A stretch of 64,000 nucleotides of DNA from Erwinia persicina (GCF_014838825.1 NZ_JACYMO010000002.1:124001-188000); one strand, 5' to 3'; positions 25,357-35,503 are shown, counted from the first letter of the stretch. The notes: generated by a model not told the origin, from the letters alone. A program made the numbers and translations.

Positions 25357-25683
25357 GTGCAGTTTGAAGGCAAAGAGATTGCGCGCGATGCGCAGGGATA
25401 CCTGATGTCCCCTGCCGCGTGGAGTGAAGAACTGGCCGCATTGCTGGCGGCAGAAGAGGAGATTACCCTCAGCGAAGCCCACTGGGAGGTCGTTCACTTT
25501 GTACGGGCATTTTATCTGGAGTTCAACACGTCTCCGGCCGTCAGGATGCTGGTGAAAGCCATGGCACAAAAATACGGTGAGGAGAAAGGAAACAGCCGGT
25601 ATCTGTTCCGGCTGTTTCCAAAAGGCCCGGCCAAACAGGCTACGAAAATAGCGGGTCTGCCCAAACCGGCAAAGTGCCTGTAA
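25357..25683 (+). CDS. tusE: Sulfur relay protein TusE
   Basis: A 108-residue DsrC-family protein that takes sulfur from TusBCD and passes it to MnmA for 2-thiouridine in tRNA wobble positions. The conserved C-terminal arm ends in GLPKPAKCL, with the penultimate cysteine as the persulfide carrier. The core shows [18 protein letters not shown] near residue 38 and [17 protein letters not shown] near 72. A second DsrC-type cysteine is absent, as in TusE. The start at 25357 is an ATG in the displayed frame only if read from GTGCAG; the codon is GTG. Within its codons lies a long inverted repeat that probably ends yccX transcripts. Confidence 0.94.
   Translation: MQFEGKEIARDAQGYLMSPAAWSEELAALLAAEEEITLSEAHWEVVHFVRAFYLEFNTSPAVRMLVKAMAQKYGEEKGNSRYLFRLFPKGPAKQATKIAGLPKPAKCL
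25583..25619 (-). terminator. Probable yccX terminator embedded in tusE
   Basis: GGAAACAGCCGG-N8-CCGGCTGTTTCC (25588-25619), a perfect 12-bp stem inside the tusE reading frame. On the minus strand TTTCTCC follows. It lies about 70 bp behind the yccX stop. Confidence 0.6.
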
Positions 25684-25685
25684 GG

Positions 25686-25964
25686 TCAGACTGTGGCGAA
25701 ACCCTGCGGAAGATGGGCAGGATGATGGGGTTCAGCAAGGACTTTATCCACCCGGGCGCTGCGTGGCCCTCCGGCTTTTAACCATGCCAGCAGGGCCTCA
25801 ACCTGCCGGGCCTCGCCACAGGCCAGGACTTCGACACTGCCATCATCAAGATTTTTTGCGTAACCCTGAATCCCCAACTCTCTCGCCTCGCGCTGCGTAC
25901 TGTAGCGGAAGCCGACGCCCTGAACGAGCCCATGAACCCACGCACGAATACAGATGATGGCCAT
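25686..25964 (-). CDS. yccX: Acylphosphatase YccX
   Basis: A 92-residue acylphosphatase that hydrolyses carboxyl-phosphate bonds. The active-site arginine is in [14 protein letters not shown] (about residue 21) and the asparagine in [12 protein letters not shown] (about 39), the two catalytic residues of the family. The start at 25964 follows a perfect AGGAGG; the longer open frame to 26279 has no support and crosses the rlmI start. It converges on tusE with 2 bp between stops. Confidence 0.95.
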   Translation of the reverse strand: MAIICIRAWVHGLVQGVGFRYSTQREARELGIQGYAKNLDDGSVEVLACGEARQVEALLAWLKAGGPRSARVDKVLAEPHHPAHLPQGFATV

Positions 25965-26052
25965 TTTTCCTCCTGAGACTAACACCGTTTGCATTTTTGC
26001 AGTCCGCACCGGACAATATCGCCTGATTCTCTGAGTGTAAGCATAGCAAAAT

Positions 26053-27243
26053 ATGACTGTTCGATTGATTCTTGCCAAAGGACGTGAAAAGTCCTTACTT
26101 CGTCGCCATCCGTGGGTGTTTTCCGGGGCGGTTGCCCGCATAGAGGGCAAAGCCCAGTCGGGTGAAACGATTGATGTCTGTGACAGCCACGGTAAATGGC
26201 TGGCGCGTGCCGCCTGGTCGCCCGAGTCACAGATCCGTGCTCGCGTCTGGAGCTGGCAGCAGGATGAGTCGATTGACATCGACTTTTTCGTGCGCCGCCT
26301 GCGCGCTGCCCAGCAGCTTCGTGACTGGCTGGCACAGCGTGATAACCTTGACAGCTACCGCATCATTGCCGGTGAGTCAGACGGCCTGCCCGGCGTAACC
26401 ATTGATCGGTTCAGCAACTTCCTGGTCTTGCAGCTGCTCTCTGCGGGTGCTGAGTATCAGCGAGCCCCGCTGATTACCGCGCTGCAGATCTGCTACCCTG
26501 ACTGTGCCATCTATGACCGCTCTGATGTCAGCGTACGCAAAAAAGAGGGTCTGGAACTGACCCAGGGCGTGGTGCTTGGCGAGACGCCGCCGGCGCTGCT
26601 GCCGATTACCGAACACGGCATGAAACTGCTGGTGGATATTCAGACCGGACACAAAACGGGCTACTATCTGGATCAGCGTGACAGCCGCCTGGCTACCCGC
26701 CGTTATGCGGAAGGCCGTCGCGTTCTGAACTGCTTCTCCTACACCGGTGGTTTTGCGGTATCGGCACTGATGGGCAACTGCAGCGAAGTGATCAGCGTGG
26801 ATACGTCGCAGGCTGCGCTGGACGTGGCTCGTCAGAACGTTGAGCTGAACGGTCTCGATGTCAGTAAAGCGACATTCCTGCGCGATGACGTCTTTAAACT
26901 GCTCCGCCGCTATCGGGAAGAGGGCGAAAAATTCGATCTGATCATTATGGATCCGCCGAAATTCGTTGAGAATAAAAACCAGCTGATGGGTGCCTGTCGC
27001 GGCTATAAAGATATTAACATGCTGGCCATGCAGCTGCTGAATCCGGGCGGGATGCTGATGACCTTCTCCTGCTCCGGCCTGATGCCCACCGACCTGTTCC
27101 AGAAAATCATTGCAGATGCGGCTCTTGATGCTCAGCGTGACGTACAGTTTATTGAACAATTCCGTCAGGCGGCCGATCACCCGGTGATCGCCAGCTACCC
27201 GGAAGGAATGTATCTGAAAGGGTTCGCCTGCCGCGTTCTGTGA
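26053..27243 (+). CDS. rlmI: 23S rRNA m5C1962 methyltransferase RlmI
   Basis: A 396-residue S-adenosylmethionine-dependent enzyme that methylates C1962 of 23S rRNA. An N-terminal PUA domain ([27 protein letters not shown], residues 1-70) precedes an EEHEE linker domain and the Rossmann methyltransferase ([18 protein letters not shown] near 219; [15 protein letters not shown] near 298, the catalytic motif). FSCSG near 340 carries the second conserved cysteine. Length equals that of E. coli RlmI. It is divergent from yccX, with starts 88 bp apart. Confidence 0.95.
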   Translation: MTVRLILAKGREKSLLRRHPWVFSGAVARIEGKAQSGETIDVCDSHGKWLARAAWSPESQIRARVWSWQQDESIDIDFFVRRLRAAQQLRDWLAQRDNLDSYRIIAGESDGLPGVTIDRFSNFLVLQLLSAGAEYQRAPLITALQICYPDCAIYDRSDVSVRKKEGLELTQGVVLGETPPALLPITEHGMKLLVDIQTGHKTGYYLDQRDSRLATRRYAEGRRVLNCFSYTGGFAVSALMGNCSEVISVDTSQAALDVARQNVELNGLDVSKATFLRDDVFKLLRRYREEGEKFDLIIMDPPKFVENKNQLMGACRGYKDINMLAMQLLNPGGMLMTFSCSGLMPTDLFQKIIADAALDAQRDVQFIEQFRQAADHPVIASYPEGMYLKGFACRVL

Positions 27244-27304
27244 CTTGAAATTGTGATGTCTGCCTCCATATAGTTAACAGGGCACCGTTTCTCAGGAGGT
27301 TATG

Positions 27305-27622
27305 ATGATTGCCAGCAAATACGGAATCGGACAACAGGTACGCCATCAGCTTCTCGGTTTTCTCGGCGTTATCGTTGATGTTGACCCGGAATACTCGTTA
27401 ACTGAACCGGCGATTGATCAGGTCGATGGCGGCGAAACCCTGCGCGCCGCCCCCTGGTATCACGTGGTGATGGAAGATGAGGACGGTCGTACCGTCCAGA
27501 CTTATCTGGCAGAGGCGCAGATCTCGTGGGAGTTACCCGGCGAGCATCCTGAACAGCCTTCTCTGGATGAACTGGCGGCATCAATTCGTCAGCAGCTCCA
27601 GGCTCCCCGCCTGAGGCACTAA
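27305..27622 (+). CDS. hspQ: Heat-shock protein HspQ
   Basis: A 105-residue YccV-like, hemimethylated-DNA-binding-fold protein. In E. coli it is heat-induced and acts as a specificity-enhancing factor for Lon. Characteristic blocks are [12 protein letters not shown] at the start, [16 protein letters not shown] near residue 47 and [19 protein letters not shown] near 80. I use the second ATG (27305), which matches E. coli; the first is one codon earlier. TCAGGAGG precedes it. Confidence 0.95.
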   Translation: MIASKYGIGQQVRHQLLGFLGVIVDVDPEYSLTEPAIDQVDGGETLRAAPWYHVVMEDEDGRTVQTYLAEAQISWELPGEHPEQPSLDELAASIRQQLQAPRLRH

Positions 27623-27649
27623 AAAAACCCCGCTTACGCGGGGTTTTTT
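27621..27649. terminator. Bidirectional terminator between hspQ and yccU
   Basis: AAAAAAACCCCGC-TTAC-GCGGGGTTTTTT; stem with A-run and T-run, overlapping the ends of both converging genes. Confidence 0.95.
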
Positions 27650-28064
27650 ATGACTTCTCCAGTCCGAGTCGCGGTATTTCAATCTTCGGGCAGCGATCCA
27701 TAACCACTTTCAGCCCCGCCTCAGCGGCCAGAACCGCCGCCTGCTCGTTAATGACCCCAATCTGTAGCCACAGCGATTTTGCGCCTACAGCTATTGCTTC
27801 CTGCGCAACGCCCCAGGCAGCTGCGGCATTGCGGAAAACATCGACCATATCGATGGGATGGGGGATATCACTCAGGCTGGCATAGACCGTCTGCCCAAGC
27901 AGCGTCTGTCCTGCCAGTTTCGGGCTGACCGGCGTCACCTGATACCCCTGCGAAAGCAGGTAAGCCATCACGCCATAGCTTGGTCTCGCCGGATTGTCGC
28001 TGGCCCCGACCAGCGCAATGGTTTTGGTGGTCGTCAGCACATCCGCGATAGTTTGATCACTCAT
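27648..28064 (-). CDS. yccU: CoA-binding domain protein YccU
   Basis: A 138-residue Rossmann-fold protein of the CoA-binding family. The nucleotide loop is in TKTIALVGASDNPARPSYGV near residue 14, followed by the IDMVDVFRN and MDRCPKIEI blocks of the family; MDRCPKIE contains the conserved cysteine. The biochemical role in enterics is not established. The start at 28064 has GGAGG seven bases upstream; the frame opens four codons earlier at 28076 with no site of its own. Confidence 0.9.
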   Translation of the reverse strand: MSDQTIADVLTTTKTIALVGASDNPARPSYGVMAYLLSQGYQVTPVSPKLAGQTLLGQTVYASLSDIPHPIDMVDVFRNAAAAWGVAQEAIAVGAKSLWLQIGVINEQAAVLAAEAGLKVVMDRCPKIEIPRLGLEKS

Positions 28065-28252
28065 TATTGCCTCCATTTGCCTTACTGGCTCTGCTGCCGT
28101 TAAGTGTGGCTTGTTTAACGCATTAAAAAATGCAACCTGTGCGATTCTCGATATATAGCACGAATAAGTATTTTTAAATGTTACTATGCTGCCATACTGA
28201 AAGACTTTGATACATTCAATCCGTTTTTACCCTTTGCCCTGCTGGAGAAACA

Positions 28253-28894
28253 ATGAAGCTGAGTATGGTCATCGCCGGGATGCTGGTGATGCTGATTGCC
28301 AACCTCGCGCAGGCGACAACGCTAAAGCTCTCTACCGACATTGACCTGCTGGTACTGGACGGGCATAAAATTTCAGGCTCCCTGCTCAAAGGGGCCGATG
28401 GTCTTGAACTGGAACGGGGTGAGCATCAGCTGCTGTTTCGCGTAGAACGTACCGTCAGCAGCCATGCCAGAGGCCCCGTCAACTGGGTTTCACAGCCACA
28501 AATCGTCACGTTTTCCACCCGTACTCAGTCGGTCGTTATTCGCTTACCGGCCTTGCAGACCCTGCGTGATGGTACCCATTTTGATAAAAACCCCCGGTTT
28601 ACGCTGGTAGATGAACACGGTGTGGAAGTCGACAGCAAGCGTGATGCGCTCCGCCCTCAGGCACAGGAAGATCTGGAGCAGGCGATGGTGCAGTATAATC
28701 TTGATAATAAAGTGGCGTCGGTGCCGCGTTTTGCACAGCCGATGCGCCGCAACGTGCAGGCGGGCAACGTCCTGCAGGACAATGCCATCAGCCAGCATCC
28801 GGCGGAGCGCATGCTGCGCCTGTGGTATCTGCAGGTCGACTCTGCCACCCGGCAGCGTTTTGTTATGTTAATGAATGCCCTGCATACCAGTTGA
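28253..28894 (+). CDS. yccT: DUF2057 periplasmic protein YccT
   Basis: A 213-residue exported protein, with a signal peptide ending near AQA (about residue 21). It belongs to the YccT/DUF2057 family; KLSTDIDLLVLDGHKI, GEHQLLFRVE and the C-terminal RMLRLWYLQVDSATRQRF are the recognisable parts. In Salmonella the homologue has been linked to inhibition of curli formation (recent name csgI). There is no enzymatic motif. An ordinary GGAGAA site lies before the start. Confidence 0.88.
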   Translation: MKLSMVIAGMLVMLIANLAQATTLKLSTDIDLLVLDGHKISGSLLKGADGLELERGEHQLLFRVERTVSSHARGPVNWVSQPQIVTFSTRTQSVVIRLPALQTLRDGTHFDKNPRFTLVDEHGVEVDSKRDALRPQAQEDLEQAMVQYNLDNKVASVPRFAQPMRRNVQAGNVLQDNAISQHPAERMLRLWYLQVDSATRQRFVMLMNALHTS

Positions 28895-28973
28895 TACCGG
28901 CTGAGATCCGGCGCTACACTCACTCCTCCGTTTACTTGTTCATTTTGCCCGCCCTAACGAGCCAGGATATTGA

Positions 28974-29432
28974 ATGGATCAGACAACCCGCACGATAAAA
29001 CCCCAGAAGCATATTGCCCTGGTGGCTCATGACCACTGCAAAAATGCCTTAATGCAGTGGGTAGAAATTAATAAAGAACAGTTGCAACACCACACGCTGT
29101 ACGCCACCGGTACCACCGGTAACCTCGTACAGCGGGCGACTGGCTTGCCCGTCACCGCCATGCTGAGTGGCCCGATGGGCGGCGATCAGCAGGTCGGTGC
29201 GCTGATTTCGGAAGGGAAAATTGATGTCCTGATTTTCTTCTGGGATCCGTTGAATGCCGTACCACACGATCCCGACGTGAAAGCCCTGCTACGCCTGGCG
29301 ACCGTATGGAATATCCCGGTGGCCACCAACCGCGCCACCGCTGACTTTATCATCCAGTCACCGCTGTTCGATCATCAGATTGACATACAGATCCCCGATT
29401 ACGAGCGCTATCTGCAACAGCGCCTGAAATAA
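28974..29432 (+). CDS. mgsA: Methylglyoxal synthase MgsA
   Basis: A 152-residue enzyme converting dihydroxyacetone phosphate to methylglyoxal and phosphate, a bypass used when sugar phosphates pile up. The phosphate loop GTTGNL is near residue 46, the catalytic aspartate in [11 protein letters not shown] near 71, and the histidine of [13 protein letters not shown] near 98. Length matches the E. coli enzyme. It converges with helD, with 19 bp between stops. Confidence 0.96.
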   Translation: MDQTTRTIKPQKHIALVAHDHCKNALMQWVEINKEQLQHHTLYATGTTGNLVQRATGLPVTAMLSGPMGGDQQVGALISEGKIDVLIFFWDPLNAVPHDPDVKALLRLATVWNIPVATNRATADFIIQSPLFDHQIDIQIPDYERYLQQRLK

Positions 29433-29451
29433 TTCAGAGGCGGCTGCCCCG

Positions 29452-31506
29452 TCAGGGTTTACGTAACGCCGGTACGCCCTGACGGCTTAACTCCGCAACA
29501 AACACCGATGGCTTTGCACGATCGTAAAGCAGCCAGACCTGCTGCTTCGCACGTGTCATTGCGACATAAGCCAGCCTGCGCTCCTCAGCATTCGGGAAGT
29601 CTTCCGGTGCAGGTAACAAGGCTTCTTCAATCACCGACTCGCGTGACGCGGCAGGGAATCCCTCTTTTCCCTCGACCAGGCCAAGTAAAATCACATAATC
29701 TGCCTGCTGCCCTTTGCTGGCATGAATGGTCATAAAATCAATCTTCAGCTTCGGCCAGCGCGTTGCCGCTTTATCCAGCACGTTAGGACGCAGATGGTGG
29801 TAACGGGCCAGCAGCATAATCCGCTCACCGGACGCCGCATAACCGCTGAGTTTGTTTAACAGTGCTTCAAGCTGCTCTTCAGGCAGCAAAGAGATTGCTT
29901 TTTTCGTACCTTTACTCAGGCTGTTAAGCGGTTTTTTCAGCTGATGTGGATTGCTCTGAACAAAGGTATTCGCAATTTCGCCAATACGCTGGTTAAAGCG
30001 ATAGGTGGTATCCAGTACGCAGCGATCTCCTTCGCCAAAATGATGGTGGAAAGCCGTGGTCAGCGTCATCTCTGCCCCGCTAAAGCGATAAATAGCCTGC
30101 CAGTCATCCCCGACCGCAAACAGTGAGGTTTGGGTATTCTGCCGGCGGAGCGCCGCCAGCAGTGCCGCACGCTGCGGAGAGATATCCTGAAACTCATCGA
30201 CCAGAATATGCTTCCAGGGGCTGATAAACCGCCCTTTATCAAGGAGGTTTACCGCCTGATGGATCAGTCCGGCGAAATCCACCGCCCCCTCTTCTTTCAG
30301 CGCCCCTTTCCACGCCTTCATCAGCGGGGCCATCAGTTTTACTCGCTTGCTGAACAGGTCACGCACCTCTTCCGGGGCGCTGTCTATCATCGCTGCCTGT
30401 GCCCCGCCGTGCGTCCGCATCAGCCCCAGCCAGCGTTCCAGACGACTGGCCATCCGTCGTGCCAGGCGTTCATCCTGCCAGAAACTGCCCTCTCCGGGCT
30501 CCCACCCGAGTTCGTCGGTCAGCCACTGTCTCCAGCCGTTGGCGTGGGCTTTTTTCTCATTACACTGCTGCCGCCACACGTCGATCAGCAATGCCTGCCG
30601 CGCGTCACGATCGGTTTCCAGTTTGCTGATGGTCGGCGCTTTATTACTGCCCTGCTGAATGATGTGCAGTGCCAGGGAGTGGAAGGTGCGTGCCTGAATG
30701 TCCTCCGTGTGCAGGCGCGCACGAATACGTTCATTCATTTCAGCTGCGGCCTCGCGCCCAAAGGCCAGTAACAGGATCTGAGCGGCGCTGGCCTGCCTGC
30801 GCATCATCAGCCACCCTGCCCGGGCGACCAGCACCGACGTTTTACCACTGCCCGCACCGGCCAGAACCAGTACGGCATCTTCACCGTTCACCACGGCACG
30901 CGCCTGTGAGGTATTCAGCGGCGACGTTTCAACCTGGTTAAAAAAATCCGCATGCTGTTCCAGCATGCGGCCGGTCCATTCATTATTACGCTGAACACGT
31001 CGGGCGTCGCTGTGGCTGAGCCACTGTTGACAGTAGAGGTAGGGATCGCGGCAGTTTTCAAACTCAACGAGGCGCTGAACCGGTAGCGGGACGGCATCGA
31101 AAGATTTGTTAATAGCCTGCTGCCACAGGGCGATATCGCTGCGTTTCAGCCACTTATCCTGCTGTTCTGCTTCACGGATCTGCTGCTGCTGCGCCACCAG
31201 AACGCTGGCCGACACCTCACTCATTTCCGTGCTCCAGCGAGTCCACTCCTGGCTGAGGTAATGATAGAAGCGTTGCGTTTCACTCCATTCGGTACCGTGC
31301 AGGCGTACCACCTTTTCATCAGGCAGTGTGAATTCCAGCTCACCCCAGACCAGGCCGCGTTTACACCTGATTGCCAGCAGTTGATTAAAAGGGATCAGAT
31401 ACTCATGCTTTTCGCCGCTGACTTCGACGCCTGCGGTTAACAACCGCACCCGATTGTAAGGATGTTGTGCCAGATGTTTACCCAACGATGTTGCTTTCAG
31501 TTCCAT
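29452..31506 (-). CDS. helD: DNA helicase IV HelD
   Basis: A 684-residue UvrD/Rep-type superfamily 1 helicase moving 3' to 5' on single-stranded DNA. An N-terminal YccF-unrelated accessory domain (residues 1-190) precedes the motor: Walker A LAGAGSGKTSVLVARA near 213, Walker B VDEFQDISP near 448, motif III GDDWQAIYRFSGA near 475, motif VI VAMTRAKQQVWLL near the end. I start at 31506 (MELKATSL), matching E. coli; the frame stays open to 31596. The ribosome site is weak (AGGG). Divergent from yccF. Confidence 0.95.
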   Translation of the reverse strand: MELKATSLGKHLAQHPYNRVRLLTAGVEVSGEKHEYLIPFNQLLAIRCKRGLVWGELEFTLPDEKVVRLHGTEWSETQRFYHYLSQEWTRWSTEMSEVSASVLVAQQQQIREAEQQDKWLKRSDIALWQQAINKSFDAVPLPVQRLVEFENCRDPYLYCQQWLSHSDARRVQRNNEWTGRMLEQHADFFNQVETSPLNTSQARAVVNGEDAVLVLAGAGSGKTSVLVARAGWLMMRRQASAAQILLLAFGREAAAEMNERIRARLHTEDIQARTFHSLALHIIQQGSNKAPTISKLETDRDARQALLIDVWRQQCNEKKAHANGWRQWLTDELGWEPGEGSFWQDERLARRMASRLERWLGLMRTHGGAQAAMIDSAPEEVRDLFSKRVKLMAPLMKAWKGALKEEGAVDFAGLIHQAVNLLDKGRFISPWKHILVDEFQDISPQRAALLAALRRQNTQTSLFAVGDDWQAIYRFSGAEMTLTTAFHHHFGEGDRCVLDTTYRFNQRIGEIANTFVQSNPHQLKKPLNSLSKGTKKAISLLPEEQLEALLNKLSGYAASGERIMLLARYHHLRPNVLDKAATRWPKLKIDFMTIHASKGQQADYVILLGLVEGKEGFPAASRESVIEEALLPAPEDFPNAEERRLAYVAMTRAKQQVWLLYDRAKPSVFVAELSRQGVPALRKP

Positions 31507-31641
31507 TACGGTGACCCTGGCTGCGGTTATTTTCATCATCAGACAGTTTAACTGGCTGTCGTGTACCGCTCCAGTGCTAAAACACGTTACAATCAAGGAA
31601 TTGTCGGTTAATCACCGTTATCTGCCGTGGGGAAACGCGTT

Positions 31642-32088
31642 ATGCGCACTGTGTTAAATGTTCTTAATTTTGTCCTGGGGGGGTTCCTGACGACCTTCTC
31701 CTGGCTGGTGGCCACCCTGTTGAGCATTATTTTTATTTTCACCCTGCCCCTGACCCGCTCATGCTGGGAAATTACCCGACTGTCCCTGTTCCCCTATGGC
31801 AATGAAGCCGTCCACGTAGATGAGCTGAATCCTGCCGGGAAAAGTGCGCTGTTAAACTCGGGCGGGACGTTACTCAATATTTTCTGGCTGGTGCTGTTCG
31901 GCTGGTGGCTTTGCGTCATGCACATTATGGCGGGGATAACCCAATGCCTGACCATCATTGGCATTCCGGTAGGGATCGCCAACTTTAAAATTGCCGCGAT
32001 TGCACTGTGGCCTGTCGGTCGCCGGGTGGTTTCCGTTGAAGTCGCACAGGCGGCTCGTGAAGCCAATGCGCGCGCGCGCTTTCGCTAA
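31642..32088 (+). CDS. yccF: Inner-membrane protein YccF
   Basis: A 148-residue membrane protein of the YccF (DUF307) family, with two repeats that share NFVLGG/NSGGTLLNIFWL-type sequence and four hydrophobic segments. Start at 31642 (MRTVLNVL) as in E. coli; the five extra upstream codons lack support. IIGIPVGIANFKIAAIALWPVGR at the C-terminal repeat is strongly conserved. Function is unknown. It is followed 9 bp later by yccS, probably in one transcript. Confidence 0.92.
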   Translation: MRTVLNVLNFVLGGFLTTFSWLVATLLSIIFIFTLPLTRSCWEITRLSLFPYGNEAVHVDELNPAGKSALLNSGGTLLNIFWLVLFGWWLCVMHIMAGITQCLTIIGIPVGIANFKIAAIALWPVGRRVVSVEVAQAAREANARARFR

Positions 32089-32097
32089 AACGTCATC

Positions 32098-34239
32098 ATG
32101 AGCAAAATTCTTATCGGCAGTCTGCGCCGGCACGCCTTGAACAGCGCGTGGCTCTATAATATTCGCATTACGCTCGCACTCGCCGGGACCACCGCCGTAC
32201 CCTGGTGGCTGGATCAGATCACCTGGACCATCCCCCTGACGCTGGGTGTGGTCGCCGCTGCGCTGGCTGACCTTGATGACCGCCTGAGCGGGCGACTGCG
32301 AAACCTGCTGATCACTTTGATCTGCTTTTGTATTGCCTCCGTTTCTGTTGAACTGCTGTTCCCGCATCCCTGGCTGTTTGTCGCCGGGCTGGCAGTTTCC
32401 AGTTGGGGCTTTATTCTGCTGGGATCGCTGGGCCCGCGCTATGCCACTATCGCCTTTGGCGCTTTGCTGATAGCGATTTACACCATGCTGGGCATTAATC
32501 TTTTCCCGCAGTGGTACCTTCAGCCTGCGCTGCTGCTGCTGGGAGCCGTGTGGTATAACCTGCTGACCCTGTCAGGCCATCTGCTGTTCCCTATCCGGCC
32601 ACTGCAGGAGAATATTGCACGCTGCTTTGCCGCGCTTGCCCGCTATCTGGAAGCCAAGGCCAGCCTGTTTGATCCGGATATTGAAGGAGACGACCACCAG
32701 ACGCTGGTGGATGTCGCTATGGCAAATAGTCAGCTGGTTGCCCTGCTTAATCAGGCTAAGGCCTCCATCCAGTCGCGTCTGCGCGGCGACAGGGGCCAGC
32801 GTGGTACACAACGCACCCTGCACTACTATTTTGTGGCCCAGGATATTCATGAACGGGCCAGTTCCTCCCACGTGCAGTACCATGCACTGCGTAAAGCATG
32901 GGGAGAGAGCGACATCCTGTTTCGTTTCCAGCGTCTGCTTTCGTTGCAGGCACAAGCCTGCCATCGCCTTTCGCGCGCGATCCTGCTGCGTGAACCCTAT
33001 CAGCATGACGCACGTTTCGAACGGGTCTTTGTTAATCTGCACACTGCGCTGCAACGTATCAGCAGCCAACAGCCGGACAGCCCGGAAATTAACGCCATGT
33101 CATACCTGCTCAACAATCTGAAAGCGATTGACGCCCAACTGGCGACGATCGAGTCGGAGCAGGCACTGGCAGAAAGAAGCTCACAACACGATCAAACGCT
33201 GTCCAGTGAGGGTCTGACGGGCTGGAGCGATGTCCGCCTGCGCCTCAGCCGTCATCTCAGCCCTGAGTCTGCGCTGTTTCGTCATGCGGTCAGGATGTCA
33301 CTGCTGCTGTGCACCGGTTACGCTTTTATCCAGGTGACCGGCCTGCAGCATGGTTACTGGATCCTGCTCACCAGTCTGTTTGTCTGCCAGCCAAACTACA
33401 GCGCCACGCGCCGCAGGCTGGCCTTGCGTATTATCGGTACGCTGGCGGGTATTGTGCTCGGACTGCCGCTACTCTGGCTGGTGCCTTCCATTGAAGGTCA
33501 GCTGATACTGATTGTGGTTACCGGGGTACTTTTCTTTGCGTTCCGTAATGTCCAGTACGCCCATGCCACGATGTTTATTACGCTGCTGGTGCTGCTCTGC
33601 TTCAACCTTCTGGGTGAAGGCTTTGAAGTCGCCCTGCCACGCATAATTGATACGCTTATCGGCTGTGGCATTGCCTGGCTGGCGGTGGCATTTATCTGGC
33701 CTGACTGGCGCTTCCGCCAGCTTCCTGCCGTTGCGGAACGCACATTGAATGCAAACTGCAGGTATCTGGATGCGATTCTGGTGCAGTATCACCAGGGGAA
33801 AGATAACCGACTGGATTATCGTATCGCCCGCCGTGACGCCCACAACGGTGACGCTGAACTGGCCTCGGTTGTTTCTAATCTCTCAGTTGAAAATAAATCC
33901 GATCAGACCCTGAGAGAGGCAGCATTCCGGCTTCTATGCCTTAACCATTCCTTCCTGAGTTATATTTCAGCGCTTGGAGCACACCGGGAAAAACTGGACA
34001 GCGATGCCATGCTGCAGCTGCTGGATGATGCTGCCTGTTACGTTGACGATGTACTGCACGTGGACATTGTCGATGAGGAAAAAGCCCGGCGTATGATGGA
34101 CAGCCTGGCCTTGCGTATTCAGAACTACCGCGCGGATGCCAATACGAAAGAGCCACTGGTATTACAGCAGGTAGGATTACTGGTGGCTCTTTTACCCGAG
34201 ATTACGCGCCTCAAAAAACAGATCCTGCTGCGCGGCTAA
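32098..34239 (+). CDS. yccS: FUSC-family inner-membrane protein YccS
   Basis: A 713-residue protein with two sets of about five or six hydrophobic segments (residues 20-155 and 395-540), each followed by a large soluble part, the fusaric-acid-resistance-like (FUSC) architecture. Landmarks are YWILLTSLFVCQPNYSATRRR near 420 and VQYAHATMFITLLVLLCFNL near 480. Related proteins export aromatic acids, but no substrate is known for YccS. It ends in a 4-bp overlap with the converging tfoX stop. Confidence 0.92.
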   Translation: MSKILIGSLRRHALNSAWLYNIRITLALAGTTAVPWWLDQITWTIPLTLGVVAAALADLDDRLSGRLRNLLITLICFCIASVSVELLFPHPWLFVAGLAVSSWGFILLGSLGPRYATIAFGALLIAIYTMLGINLFPQWYLQPALLLLGAVWYNLLTLSGHLLFPIRPLQENIARCFAALARYLEAKASLFDPDIEGDDHQTLVDVAMANSQLVALLNQAKASIQSRLRGDRGQRGTQRTLHYYFVAQDIHERASSSHVQYHALRKAWGESDILFRFQRLLSLQAQACHRLSRAILLREPYQHDARFERVFVNLHTALQRISSQQPDSPEINAMSYLLNNLKAIDAQLATIESEQALAERSSQHDQTLSSEGLTGWSDVRLRLSRHLSPESALFRHAVRMSLLLCTGYAFIQVTGLQHGYWILLTSLFVCQPNYSATRRRLALRIIGTLAGIVLGLPLLWLVPSIEGQLILIVVTGVLFFAFRNVQYAHATMFITLLVLLCFNLLGEGFEVALPRIIDTLIGCGIAWLAVAFIWPDWRFRQLPAVAERTLNANCRYLDAILVQYHQGKDNRLDYRIARRDAHNGDAELASVVSNLSVENKSDQTLREAAFRLLCLNHSFLSYISALGAHREKLDSDAMLQLLDDAACYVDDVLHVDIVDEEKARRMMDSLALRIQNYRADANTKEPLVLQQVGLLVALLPEITRLKKQILLRG

Positions 34240-34865
34240 TTCTGTTTGTGCCGTCTGTTTTGTTCCCGTTCCACGTTGTAGTGGAACCAGGCACGCAGCT
34301 CCTCTTTGACCTCCGGGGGGAGCGCAGCGTGATGGCGTCCGACAATCGCCCCGTGTAAGGCAAATAAAACGGGTAAACCGAGATTTTGATTACAGGAACG
34401 TATGAGGAGCCAGCTGCGTTTTGCCCCCTTCTGAATCAGCATGTCAACGGTAGTGATACCGACCTGCCGCAGTAACATCTCCATTCTTATCCCCAGATTG
34501 GGTAAATCTTTCAGCCGGCGGTTACGCTGACGCTCCTGCTGCTGACGCCTCGCTCCCTGCAGGCAGAGATGCGAGAGCGCCAGCAGTTGCTCGTCGTCAG
34601 ACCACAGTGCTCCATCGACACGATAATAGTTCAGTTCTACCGGCACACCGCGCTTGTTCAGGCTTAACGGCTGCATTTTGCGTTCAACGATATAGGGCTG
34701 AACCTGTTCACAGGCCCGCAGATACATTTCGCCTTCAGCCACCACGGCAAATACCGTTTTTTCAACGGCCAGACAATAGCCACCAAACTGCGTCCTGGAC
34801 TGAACGTCACCCAGCGGAGCCAGCCGCTCTTTTGCTTCTGCTATTTTACGCTTTGAATTATCCAT
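34236..34865 (-). CDS. tfoX: Competence regulator TfoX/Sxy
   Basis: A 209-residue protein needed with CRP to turn on competence-type (CRP-S) promoters. The N-terminal TfoX domain (residues 8-100) contains SRTQFGGYCLAVEKTVFAVV, and the C-terminal TfoX domain (115-195) has LPNLGIRMEMLLRQVGI and LFALHGAIVGRHH. Length equals E. coli Sxy. Upstream on its strand lies TGTGATGTGGTTTAC, a half-matching CRP site, which would fit the known autoregulation, but is weak. Converges with yccS with overlapping stop codons. Confidence 0.93.
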   Translation of the reverse strand: MDNSKRKIAEAKERLAPLGDVQSRTQFGGYCLAVEKTVFAVVAEGEMYLRACEQVQPYIVERKMQPLSLNKRGVPVELNYYRVDGALWSDDEQLLALSHLCLQGARRQQQERQRNRRLKDLPNLGIRMEMLLRQVGITTVDMLIQKGAKRSWLLIRSCNQNLGLPVLFALHGAIVGRHHAALPPEVKEELRAWFHYNVEREQNRRHKQN

Positions 34866-35503
34866 ATTCTCCCCTGCTACTATTACAGAATTAACTCATT
34901 GTACCGACGTAAACCACATCACAGAAAATAGGCAATCCTGATTACAGGTTCAATGAATATATCAACATTCCGTGGATAACATTGCATTTTTGCGAGGCAT
35001 TACGAAAAACATCACTTCTCAGGCTGAGTCAAATCCTGTCATTTATTATGCTGGCCAATCGCATTCAGATGACCAGCCAGCATGACACTTAATCGATTGA
35101 TTAATTTAAAAAACAAAAATTAACATAAATAAATCAAATGAACATAATGATCAATATGTTATATCAAAATACTCTATTATCATTCGTATGCCATGAAATA
35201 CCGCACTGATGTCTGACTGCACTGACTAACGCGGTTTTCTGTTAAGAAGCGTTAAATAAATCGTCACTGTCCTGGTCGTTACATAAAACTTAACCGATCG
35301 TATAATTTTATTACTTCATCACCTGCGGAATATACCTCATTGGGGAGGGGCATCTGCCCCCAGGCGTGCCGGCGTTATAAAAAGAGTGACATCCGTTGTT
35401 AATACACACAGTTCCGACTACGGGTTTAAATTAGCCTGACGAATCATGACGAATCTGAAGGCATAGTAATCGTCACAACGTACTGGCTCACCTGAGAGAA
35501 ACA
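34866..35503. other. 638-bp intergenic region between tfoX and the small ORF
   Basis: AT-rich in 35090-35330, with A/T tracts. It contains GGGGCA-TC-TGCCCC (35347-35360) and no open frame with coding character. The tfoX promoter lies at its left end and that of the small exported protein at its right. No RNA gene recognised. Confidence 0.5.

Noticed and set aside
35340-35365. GGGGCA-TC-TGCCCC as a terminator
   Set aside because: The loop is too short, no T-run follows, and no gene ends upstream on the plus strand.
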